The position numbers and the translations under genes were made by a program. 64,000 nucleotides of DNA, from NCBI GenBank assembly GCA_937931645.1, contig CALHAR010000005.1:1-64000 (forward strand), in the 5' to 3' direction. This document shows, piece by piece, positions 33,748 through 41,827 of this stretch (position 1 is its first letter; each line of letters begins with the position of its first letter). A model generated the notes under the pieces. That model did not search any database, was not told the origin of the DNA, and was given only the letters and a program-made list of their open reading frames with translations. The DNA comes from an uncultured Alphaproteobacteria bacterium (GTDB taxonomy: Bacteria > Pseudomonadota > Alphaproteobacteria > Micavibrionales > Micavibrionaceae).

Positions 33748-34844
33748 AAGTACTGCTTCCAACCACGCTAAGTTGGTATTTTGTACGTCAGTACGGCCTC
33801 AATTTTTTGATTCTTTTGGCAGGCCTCCTGTCTGTTGTCTATATTTTTGATCTTGTAGAATTATTACGTAGATCATCAAAATTTGAAGAGGCGACATTAC
33901 CTCTTATTCTTATTATGGGGGTCTATAAGCTACCTGAGGTAGGGCAATTAGTTTTCCCCTTTGCAATTTTGTTTAGTGCCATGTGGACATTTTGGCAGTT
34001 GAATAAACGGCATGAGTTGGTCGTTATCCGCTCTGCTGGGTTGTCTGCATGGCAGTTTATTTTCCCTGTTGTTTTGGGAGGGTTTATTATTGGATTATTG
34101 TTTGTGTCTGTTATTAATCCCTTTAGTGTTATGTTTTTCACAAAGTTTGAAAAGTTAGAATCACAGTATTTAAGCCGTAAAAGCAATGATATTTTTATAT
34201 CCGAGCAAGGTCTTTGGTTGCGCCAAAACCATGATGGAGGTAAAATTATCTTACATGCCGATAGAGTCGAAACACCACAATGGTCTCTTCGTGATGTTAC
34301 GGTATTTTTCTTTTCTGCGGATAATGTGTTTTTACAGCGTATAGATGCGGATACGTCTTACTTGGAAGGGGGTGCCTGGAATTTTAAAAATTCTATTGCT
34401 AATGTGCCCAGTTTGACACCACAGCTCGCCGATAATGTTAAAATTGAAACAAGCCTGACGATTGGAGACCTTAAAAGTAGCTTTTCTAGTCCTGAAACGG
34501 TTTCTTTCTGGAAATTGAAGGATTATATTAAAACTATGGAGGAAACGGGGTTTGATTCTACACCTTTAAAGATTCATTTACAGACGTTATTGGCGCAACC
34601 ATTATTATTTATGGCAATGATTTTGCTGGCTGCCTCTGTTTCATTGAGACTACAAAGGCTGAGAGGTGGATCCTTTCTTATATTGTCAGGAGTTGTTATT
34701 GGGTTTATCGTCTTCTTCACTTCTAGTTTTTTACAAGCATTGGGTGCCTCAGGGCAAATTCCAATCTTTGTGGCCGCTTGGTTCCCTTCAATTATTAGTC
34801 TGCTATTGGGTGTGGGCGCGATGATGGTGTTAGAAGACGGGTAA
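33744..34844 (+). CDS. lptG: LPS export permease LptG
   Basis: The partner of LptF in the LPS extractor. It has 366 residues, with the same six-helix plan and periplasmic domain. Characteristic pieces are LSWYFVRQYGLNFLILLAG, YKLPEVGQLVFPFAILFSAMWTF and RHELVVIRSAGLSAWQF; the last is the cytosolic coupling helix that contacts LptB. It is translated with lptF through the ATGA overlap. No clear terminator follows. Confidence 0.93.
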   Translation: MKVLLPTTLSWYFVRQYGLNFLILLAGLLSVVYIFDLVELLRRSSKFEEATLPLILIMGVYKLPEVGQLVFPFAILFSAMWTFWQLNKRHELVVIRSAGLSAWQFIFPVVLGGFIIGLLFVSVINPFSVMFFTKFEKLESQYLSRKSNDIFISEQGLWLRQNHDGGKIILHADRVETPQWSLRDVTVFFFSADNVFLQRIDADTSYLEGGAWNFKNSIANVPSLTPQLADNVKIETSLTIGDLKSSFSSPETVSFWKLKDYIKTMEETGFDSTPLKIHLQTLLAQPLLFMAMILLAASVSLRLQRLRGGSFLILSGVVIGFIVFFTSSFLQALGASGQIPIFVAAWFPSIISLLLGVGAMMVLEDG

Positions 34845-34962
34845 AGGTGATATTTTTATTGCTTTTCAGATGTATATTGTGATTTATAATGGTAATAGCT
34901 TTACTATAACTTTGCTCTAAGGCACTATTATAGAAATATTTTTCAAGAGGGGGTTAGGTCTT

Positions 34963-35718
34963 ATGGTTTTTAAAATACAAATGAAGCGTTTCACGGCAGG
35001 ATTATTTACAATTGCGATGTCATCATTGCTTGTTGTCGCTTGTTCGGCTAATAAAAGTACGGATTCTGAAATATATGATCCGCTCGAAAATGTGAACCGT
35101 ACCACTTTAAAAGTAAATGAAGCTATAGATAAGGCTGTGCTTGAGCCTGTTGCAAAAGGCTATCGCTTTGTTACACCGCAAGCAGGAAGAACATTAATCT
35201 CTAATTTTTTACGCAACTTAAACAGTCCTACTGTTATTGGTAATGAACTGTTGCAAGGTGACCTTGAAGGCGCAGGTAATGCAACGGCACGTGTTATCAT
35301 TAATACGTTGGCGGGTTTTGGTGGTATTTTAGACTTAGCTGCAGAAGGCGGAATTGAACACCAACCAGAGGATTTTGGACAAACATTAGCAACATGGGGT
35401 GTCGGCGATGGTATGTACGTTGTATTGCCTTTATTTGGCCCTTCAACATTACGGGATGCTTCGGGTAGGCTGGTAGATCGTTATACTGACCCTCTTCGTA
35501 TGTATCTTTCTAATATAGATGAAGATGAATTGCGCTATGCGCGTATTGGATCAGAGATTATATCGCAGCGTGAAGGTCTTCTTGAAGTTATTAATGATTT
35601 AAGAAGAAATTCGTTTGATTATTATGCGGCCATTCGAAGCGCTTATTATCAAAACCGTCAATCGCTTATTAACGATTCAAATGGTAGTGCTACTATACCT
35701 AGCTATGATGAATTTTAA
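34963..35718 (+). CDS. mlaA: MlaA outer-membrane lipoprotein
   Basis: Removes misplaced phospholipids from the outer leaflet of the outer membrane and passes them to MlaC. It has 251 residues with a lipobox LVVAC at Cys27 (or Cys21 from the ATG at 34981). The VacJ segments are DPLENVNRTTLKVNEAIDK, GFGGILDLAAEGGIEHQPEDFGQTL and LPLFGPSTLRDASGRLVDRY. It is followed by mlaC after 78 bases, whereas mlaE and mlaF lie 26 kb away. Confidence 0.94.
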   Translation: MVFKIQMKRFTAGLFTIAMSSLLVVACSANKSTDSEIYDPLENVNRTTLKVNEAIDKAVLEPVAKGYRFVTPQAGRTLISNFLRNLNSPTVIGNELLQGDLEGAGNATARVIINTLAGFGGILDLAAEGGIEHQPEDFGQTLATWGVGDGMYVVLPLFGPSTLRDASGRLVDRYTDPLRMYLSNIDEDELRYARIGSEIISQREGLLEVINDLRRNSFDYYAAIRSAYYQNRQSLINDSNGSATIPSYDEF

Positions 35719-35796
35719 GAGTGTTGTTTCTTATTTTGGCCATATATTAAACGTTATTTAATTCTACGATTAACGTAAATATTAGGAAGTATATTC

Positions 35797-36453
35797 ATGA
35801 ATAAAGTTTTTATAAAATTCTCTTTTTTGTTATCTGTAGCCTTAATTATTGTTCCTACAGAAATAGAAGCCAGTGCAGTTAATGGCCTATTAGATAAAAA
35901 TCCTACTATAAATTATAACCTTGTTGTGACAGATAATGGACAAAAAGCTCAAAGCTTTATTGACAATATGGGACAGCAAGCCATTTCATTTTTAAGTAAT
36001 AAAAGCTTATCACAATCACAAAAAGAGAGAGAATTTCGTAAGTTACTGAAAAGTAGTTTTGATATGAAAACGATTGCTCGTTTTGCTATGGGACGGCATT
36101 GGAAAACGGCATCTGCCAAGCAACAGGCAGAGTATTTACAGCTTTTTGAAAAGATGGTGGTTTCTGCTTATACGGAACGCTTTAATGAATATCGAGGAGA
36201 AAATATTGATGTAACTTCATCACGCGCTGATGGCTCTAGAGATATCATTGTGAGTTCTAATATTGTTCCTAGTGCAGGTTCAAAAATAAAAGTAGATTGG
36301 CGTGTCAGAAAAAATAAAAGCGGAACATATAAAATTATAGATGTTATTATCGAAGGTGTGAGTATGTCTTTAACACAACGTTCTGACTTTTCCAGTGTTA
36401 TACAACGTGGTGGTGGTGATGTAGAAGTCTTGCTTCGTCATTTAAGAAAATAA
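35797..36453 (+). CDS. mlaC: MlaC periplasmic phospholipid-binding protein
   Basis: Shuttles phospholipid across the periplasm between MlaA and the MlaFED complex. It has 218 residues and a signal peptide (about 1-25). FDMKTIARFAMGRHWKTASAKQ and VDWRVRKNKSGTYKIIDVIIEGVSM are the MlaC/Ttg2D family segments. It ends 1 base from the convergent DotA/TraY-like gene. Confidence 0.93.
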   Translation: MNKVFIKFSFLLSVALIIVPTEIEASAVNGLLDKNPTINYNLVVTDNGQKAQSFIDNMGQQAISFLSNKSLSQSQKEREFRKLLKSSFDMKTIARFAMGRHWKTASAKQQAEYLQLFEKMVVSAYTERFNEYRGENIDVTSSRADGSRDIIVSSNIVPSAGSKIKVDWRVRKNKSGTYKIIDVIIEGVSMSLTQRSDFSSVIQRGGGDVEVLLRHLRK

Positions 36454-36454
36454 C

Positions 36455-39172
36455 TTATTTAATGATGGCGTTTACGCCTGCCTTAGCACTGGCTTGAGCT
36501 CCTTGGCCAAGACCTTCCAAGCTACGACTAAGCTGTCCACCAAATCTTTGCCCGCCAAGGGTGACATACTTCATTAAACCCTCGGCGTCTTGACCTGCAT
36601 TATCCCCAAAGCTAGAAGTTTCTGCATTTACCCAGCGTAAAATTTGGTTTGGAATAGAGTCAATCAGTTTGAAACAACTTGTACCTATCATATAAACAAG
36701 TATTGTATAGACGATCGTAAAGAAGAATTCATCTAACGGTCCACGGGTGCTTTCGGTTGATTCGGTTTGTTGAAACTCTGGATCAATAATAGTGGATGTT
36801 TCATTGTTAGGATTTTGAAAGCAGTTTGTGGAGCTAGATTGTGGATCGTGCCCTGATAAGTTTGCAGTTACTAAATAAAATACTTGGTTTAATGTTTTAA
36901 CCATTGTAGCGAATATAATAAGTGAAGCCAATAAACCAAATATAATTAAAATAGGCCTGATAAATATCTCGAAGATAAGATAATAACCGCCCATAGCGGC
37001 ATCACCCATGACGCCTTCTCCATCTATCCTCAAATGAGCAATCGCCCATAAAGGCATGCCGACCATTGCTTCAAAAATAGTTTTGATCCAACCGGCAACT
37101 GCAAATAAAAAGTAAATAAAGGGCATAAAGGGAAGGACATAGAATAAAACAAACCCTACTAGCAAACCAACACTTGCAATAGTTCCAAAAAAGCTTGATA
37201 CAGAGCTTGCTGTCGCTCCGAATAAGGGTTGAATACCAAACAAACCGAATATGGCACTTCCTCCAAATGCGCGAATTGAGTTATCAACCATAGACTTTCC
37301 TAAAGCTGATAATTGTGCCAAAGGATGTATATCTGTGTTTTCACAAAGTTCAAATAAACCTTGTGTCCCTAATATAGCATTGATGATATCCAGAAAAGAG
37401 TTACCCGTCTGAGAAGAGTGAGGGTTATCGCCAGTCTCATTGTCATTCCAAAATGTAAAAGCGTAATTGGTTGCTTTTGCAATTTTATTTTCATATTCGC
37501 TCACAAAAATAGCAGGTGTTTTTGCAGCATAATCAATAGTAAATCTTTGTAATGGATTAAAGTTCTGATTTTCAGTTTGATTGGATGTTGCTATAAGTTC
37601 CATGATGTTTGGATAACGGTTTGGTGCAGGTGTACTTCTTATTGCAGAAATTAATGCGCCATTTTGTTCGGCAATCGTATTATACCAAATTCCAGCGCCA
37701 GCCCAACCCAAATTTCTTATCTCTGATGATACTGACCAATCTGTTTGTTCTATTTGCGCTTCAACGGCATCAGCAATAATGCCGTCTCTATTACCTGTTT
37801 CGCCCTTCATTAAGTTTTCAAAATACTCTTCCCATTCTTTTTTAAAAGATGGATTGGGAAGGTCGCGAACTTTATCTGAAAATTGCTCTGGTAAAGCTAA
37901 TTTCACATATTCTTGAGAATATCTTTCTAACTCTGCATATAGGGGGCTATCACCGCTACCGTTCCATAAGTTTCTGATAATATCATAGTAAGTTTTTCTG
38001 ATAACGGCGGATCCTGGTTGGGAAGCGTCCGTTATACTTAAAGACAAAGACCCACAAATAGGGGCAATAGATCCTCGGCTTTGCTTATAAATATCATCGT
38101 CTCTGATACCAAAAACAATATGAACATCTTTGCCTTGTGATTGCCCTGCTAGGGTTTCATAGGTTGTGCTCAACATATCAACAGCAATCCACTGGTTGTT
38201 CTCATCTTCTCTAATGGCATAAGGTAATGGACCCCCGTTCCAGTTACCTGAAAAACCTTGGTCATTATAACTCGTTTCATAAGCGTAAGAGCATGTTTTA
38301 ACAACCATCATAAAAGCAGGTATATGCGTTAAGCTTTGATATTGTGGATATGCTACGTTTTGTTCTTGTCTGCCAGTAAGTGTGCTATTTTCTTGCGTTA
38401 GAGTTTCATTGTAAATAAGCCATCCTTGAGAGGCGAGCCCAGACCCCAACTTAGCAGACAGAAGCGTAATATATTGTGCTGAATTCAAACCTAAAGTGAT
38501 TGGTAGTATGAGGGCAAAGAACAACACGATCCGAATAGGAGTCCATGCTTTGTTAAAACGTTTGCCAAAAGGAACACCTGATTGCGCCGTTTCTGCAATA
38601 GTTGTGATGACCATATAAAGAACAATGAATATACCAACAATTAAAATACCATAACTGTAAAATTCAAACAAACCATGTAACGCCGTATGTATTGGCTCTG
38701 TTACCTCGGCTGTTCCACCAAAAAATTCAGGAATACCAAAAACTAGATTTAGTAAATGAAAGGCAATATCATTTTCAGGACTAGGCGTTATAAAAAAGCC
38801 AAAAATATTATCTGGAATGCCTCCGGCTGCATAAGATTTTGGAATTAAGAGTGCTAGAGCAAGAAGAATAATTTGGATAAGTAATATAATGAGAGCTGCA
38901 ATGATTGAGAAAAACACAATGATTTGATCAATGTTTTCTTTTTTTAAAGAAACATGATTGGCAGCTTCTGCAACAACTTGACGAATACTATATTGCCCTT
39001 TTTTATTTGAGCTTAAATAAGGATGATTATTAGGTAGGATACGAACGGTATTATAAACAACAGCAATTAAATAGGCGAGATTACCAAAGCCAGACCCAAA
39101 CAAATGCTTTAACCGAGGGAGGTACTCCGGTAGCAATGCTGTTTTAAAAACTTTCTTCTTTGTAATAACCAT
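36455..39172 (-). CDS. DotA/TraY-like polytopic membrane protein (third of three)
   Basis: A 905-residue protein of the DotA/TraY family, whose known members are inner-membrane parts of type IVB (Dot/Icm) secretion and IncI conjugation systems. It has a hydrophobic N-terminal part (about 60-240, three or so helices, with ETAQSGVPFGKRFNKAW), a large soluble loop (about 260-620) and a C-terminal helix cluster containing FEAMVGMPLWAIAHLRIDGEGVMGD. The C-terminal end is AQASAKAGVNAIIK-like and small-residue rich. It shares long stretches with the two genes upstream of it in the same operon, but the loop has diverged. It lies 12 bases after the second copy. No other dot/icm gene is visible nearby. 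Confidence 0.85.
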   Translation of the reverse strand: MVITKKKVFKTALLPEYLPRLKHLFGSGFGNLAYLIAVVYNTVRILPNNHPYLSSNKKGQYSIRQVVAEAANHVSLKKENIDQIIVFFSIIAALIILLIQIILLALALLIPKSYAAGGIPDNIFGFFITPSPENDIAFHLLNLVFGIPEFFGGTAEVTEPIHTALHGLFEFYSYGILIVGIFIVLYMVITTIAETAQSGVPFGKRFNKAWTPIRIVLFFALILPITLGLNSAQYITLLSAKLGSGLASQGWLIYNETLTQENSTLTGRQEQNVAYPQYQSLTHIPAFMMVVKTCSYAYETSYNDQGFSGNWNGGPLPYAIREDENNQWIAVDMLSTTYETLAGQSQGKDVHIVFGIRDDDIYKQSRGSIAPICGSLSLSITDASQPGSAVIRKTYYDIIRNLWNGSGDSPLYAELERYSQEYVKLALPEQFSDKVRDLPNPSFKKEWEEYFENLMKGETGNRDGIIADAVEAQIEQTDWSVSSEIRNLGWAGAGIWYNTIAEQNGALISAIRSTPAPNRYPNIMELIATSNQTENQNFNPLQRFTIDYAAKTPAIFVSEYENKIAKATNYAFTFWNDNETGDNPHSSQTGNSFLDIINAILGTQGLFELCENTDIHPLAQLSALGKSMVDNSIRAFGGSAIFGLFGIQPLFGATASSVSSFFGTIASVGLLVGFVLFYVLPFMPFIYFLFAVAGWIKTIFEAMVGMPLWAIAHLRIDGEGVMGDAAMGGYYLIFEIFIRPILIIFGLLASLIIFATMVKTLNQVFYLVTANLSGHDPQSSSTNCFQNPNNETSTIIDPEFQQTESTESTRGPLDEFFFTIVYTILVYMIGTSCFKLIDSIPNQILRWVNAETSSFGDNAGQDAEGLMKYVTLGGQRFGGQLSRSLEGLGQGAQASAKAGVNAIIK

Positions 39173-39184
39173 GTATTACCTTTG

Positions 39185-41827
39185 TTATTTCGCAAATTCT
39201 TGTAGGGCTTTCCCTGTATTAGTTAATGCCCCTCCAGCGCCGCTGGCTGCTTGACCTAACTGATCACCAAGAACTGAACCACCAACGGAAAGTTTAGAAA
39301 CTAAACCTTCGGCTGGTTCTCCTGCTTGATCGTTAAATGTTTGGACATTTTGTCCCATCCATCTCAAAATATTATTGGGAATCAGATCAATCAGTTTGAA
39401 GCTAGACATTCCAATCATATAAACCATGATGGCATAAACAACTGTAAAAAATAGTTCGTCAATTGGTCCACGCATCCATTCTACTGTACCAGGTTCATTA
39501 ATACTTCTTCCATTACTACCGCATGATGTTGCATTACCATTATTTGCATCAAACCCAGATAGGTTGGATACAACAATTGTAAAAATATCGTTTAATACTT
39601 TGACCATGGCCCCGAAAACTAAAAGTGCAGCAATAAGGCCAAAAAGAATGAGGATAGGTCTAATAAATATTTCAAAAATTAAAAAGTAACCATTAATAGC
39701 GGCATCTCCTGGTAACCCTTCTCCGTCAATACGTAAGTGTGCTAAGGCCCATAAGGGGACTCCAACCATAGCTTCAAATAATCCTTTTACCCACCCGCCT
39801 ACAGCAAACATAAAATAAAGGAATGGTAGGAAAGGAACGATATAAAAAAGAATAAACCCAATTAATATGCCTATACTTGCGACAGTCGTAAAAAAGCTTG
39901 AAGCTGAAGAAAGTAGAGGGCCAAAATAAGGTGTTAAAATCCCAGCGGCACCGCTTCCTAAAGATATACCTAAGTTTCTAATAGCGGCCTCAATCATCCC
40001 TTTACCAAGAACCGAAAGCAAGGCAAGGGGGTGCTTATCAGCATTATCATTCTTACACATGCTGAATAAACCTTGGGTTCCTAAGATGGCATTAATAACG
40101 TCTATAAAAACATTTCCGGTTAAGTCAGCGGGATCTTTATACCAATAATCAGAAAGCTGATTCAAGGCAGCGGCTATATTTGCTTGAGACGTAGATTCAT
40201 ATTGAACCTCTGCTCCTCGCGCTAAATTCGGATTGTTACAATCTTTCGGTGATGTTTCACTATTTTGTTGTTGATTTTGTTCGCATGTATAAACCATAGG
40301 GTATGGAAATACTTTTACTTGAGGCGTATTCATAGCGGCGGATGTAAACTTACCATTGACGTTCGCTATTTGATTGTACCAGAGTGCCGCGCCTACCCAC
40401 CCATACCCTTTATCTTCTAAAGGTTCCGCTAATTCTTCTTCAGCGATAGCGATAGCTGCATCCATTGATTTTAAAATTTCATTTTGTGCAGCTTGTTCAA
40501 GAGTGCCTCTATACTCTATTGGTGGATCCTCACGGGCGTCACCTATACCCATTTTGTTGTTAATAAAGCCTTGTGATCTATCTTGTATCTCTTGAAATGC
40601 ACCAGTCCACATTGTTTTGATAAGCTCATAATAGGCTTCATTTAAGATATCGGACACATCTTTTTTTGTATTTTCCGCTTTATTATCTGTTGAAGTTGGC
40701 TTGATGTTTTGTATGACTATTTCCCCGCAATATGGGTAAACACCGCCTTGCGTAGATGTATATCTATCTTTGTCTTTAGCTCCAAACCTGATATGAATGT
40801 CTTTTCCGCCTACAATATCAATAGCTTCTTGATAATTTACAGGTAAGAGTTTACGTCCTTCTCCACCTTCAGTATCTGGTATAATGTAAGCATCTAACTC
40901 AGCTGTCCCTATATTAAATTCGGTTCTTGTATTAATATATCCTTGCTTACAACCATGAGCTAACATCATGAAAGCGGCAACGTTTTTTAAGTCAGAAATT
41001 TCCGGCTCGGGAACCAACGATTCAGGGTCTAGATATTGGTTATCATTGATGGATTCATTAAAAATAATCCATCCTGTTGTTGCAAACCCAGACCCAAATT
41101 TAGCCGCATGTAAGGTAATATATTGCCCAGCATTTAAACCTAATGTCATCGGCACCAATAAACCGATGCCAATAACTAAACGGATAGGGGCCCAGACATG
41201 ATTGTAACGTCGTCCAAAAGGCGTTCCAGTCTGCGCAGTCTCTGCCAAAATTGCAAAAATAAAATAGAGTATAATTATAACGGCGACAACCAATAATCCG
41301 AAGCTATAAAGTTGGTAAAGCGTGTGTAATGCTTGATGAAACGTTGTACCTGTTGGTTCTCTTGATCCAAAAAAATCTGGAACACCGAAAACACTATCAA
41401 GCATTCTAAAAGCAAGATCATTTTCTGGATCTGGCGTTGTAAAATATTCTCCTATTCCTGTTGGAAAATTACCCGCAGAGGCTGGGTTAATAAAAAACAT
41501 AAGAAGGATGAAAACAAACTGAAAAGCTAGAATGAAAAGTCCAGCAATTAGGGCAAAAAATATAATTAGTTGATCTATATGTTTTATATTAAAGATAAGA
41601 TTATTTGCGGCTTCAGTTAAAACATTTTGAATTGTATACTTACCAATAGAATCTGATTTTAAATATATATGGTTATCGGGTAATATATTCGTTGCACGGT
41701 AAACCAGTGCCATAAAATAAGCTAAATTAGAAAAACCACTTGAGATTAATTCTTGAAATCGCGGTAGTACTTGCGGAAAGAATGAATATTTTACCACTTG
41801 ACCTTTTGTAATATTAAGGTTCATCAT
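39185..41827 (-). CDS. DotA/TraY-like polytopic membrane protein (second of three)
   Basis: An 880-residue paralogue of its two neighbours. Shared landmarks are SNLAYFMALVYRATNILPDN near the N-terminus, ETAQTGTPFGRRYNHVWAPIRL, YPYCGEIVIQ in the loop, FIDVINAILGTQGLF, and FEAMVGVPLWALAHLRIDGEGLPGD followed by a last helix YAIMVYMIGMSSFKLIDLIPNN. The loop contains several Cys (YTCEQNQ, KDCNNPN) that could form periplasmic disulfides. Its start overlaps the stop of the first copy by 4 bases (ATGA), so the two are translationally coupled. Confidence 0.85.
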   Translation of the reverse strand: MMNLNITKGQVVKYSFFPQVLPRFQELISSGFSNLAYFMALVYRATNILPDNHIYLKSDSIGKYTIQNVLTEAANNLIFNIKHIDQLIIFFALIAGLFILAFQFVFILLMFFINPASAGNFPTGIGEYFTTPDPENDLAFRMLDSVFGVPDFFGSREPTGTTFHQALHTLYQLYSFGLLVVAVIIILYFIFAILAETAQTGTPFGRRYNHVWAPIRLVIGIGLLVPMTLGLNAGQYITLHAAKFGSGFATTGWIIFNESINDNQYLDPESLVPEPEISDLKNVAAFMMLAHGCKQGYINTRTEFNIGTAELDAYIIPDTEGGEGRKLLPVNYQEAIDIVGGKDIHIRFGAKDKDRYTSTQGGVYPYCGEIVIQNIKPTSTDNKAENTKKDVSDILNEAYYELIKTMWTGAFQEIQDRSQGFINNKMGIGDAREDPPIEYRGTLEQAAQNEILKSMDAAIAIAEEELAEPLEDKGYGWVGAALWYNQIANVNGKFTSAAMNTPQVKVFPYPMVYTCEQNQQQNSETSPKDCNNPNLARGAEVQYESTSQANIAAALNQLSDYWYKDPADLTGNVFIDVINAILGTQGLFSMCKNDNADKHPLALLSVLGKGMIEAAIRNLGISLGSGAAGILTPYFGPLLSSASSFFTTVASIGILIGFILFYIVPFLPFLYFMFAVGGWVKGLFEAMVGVPLWALAHLRIDGEGLPGDAAINGYFLIFEIFIRPILILFGLIAALLVFGAMVKVLNDIFTIVVSNLSGFDANNGNATSCGSNGRSINEPGTVEWMRGPIDELFFTVVYAIMVYMIGMSSFKLIDLIPNNILRWMGQNVQTFNDQAGEPAEGLVSKLSVGGSVLGDQLGQAASGAGGALTNTGKALQEFAK

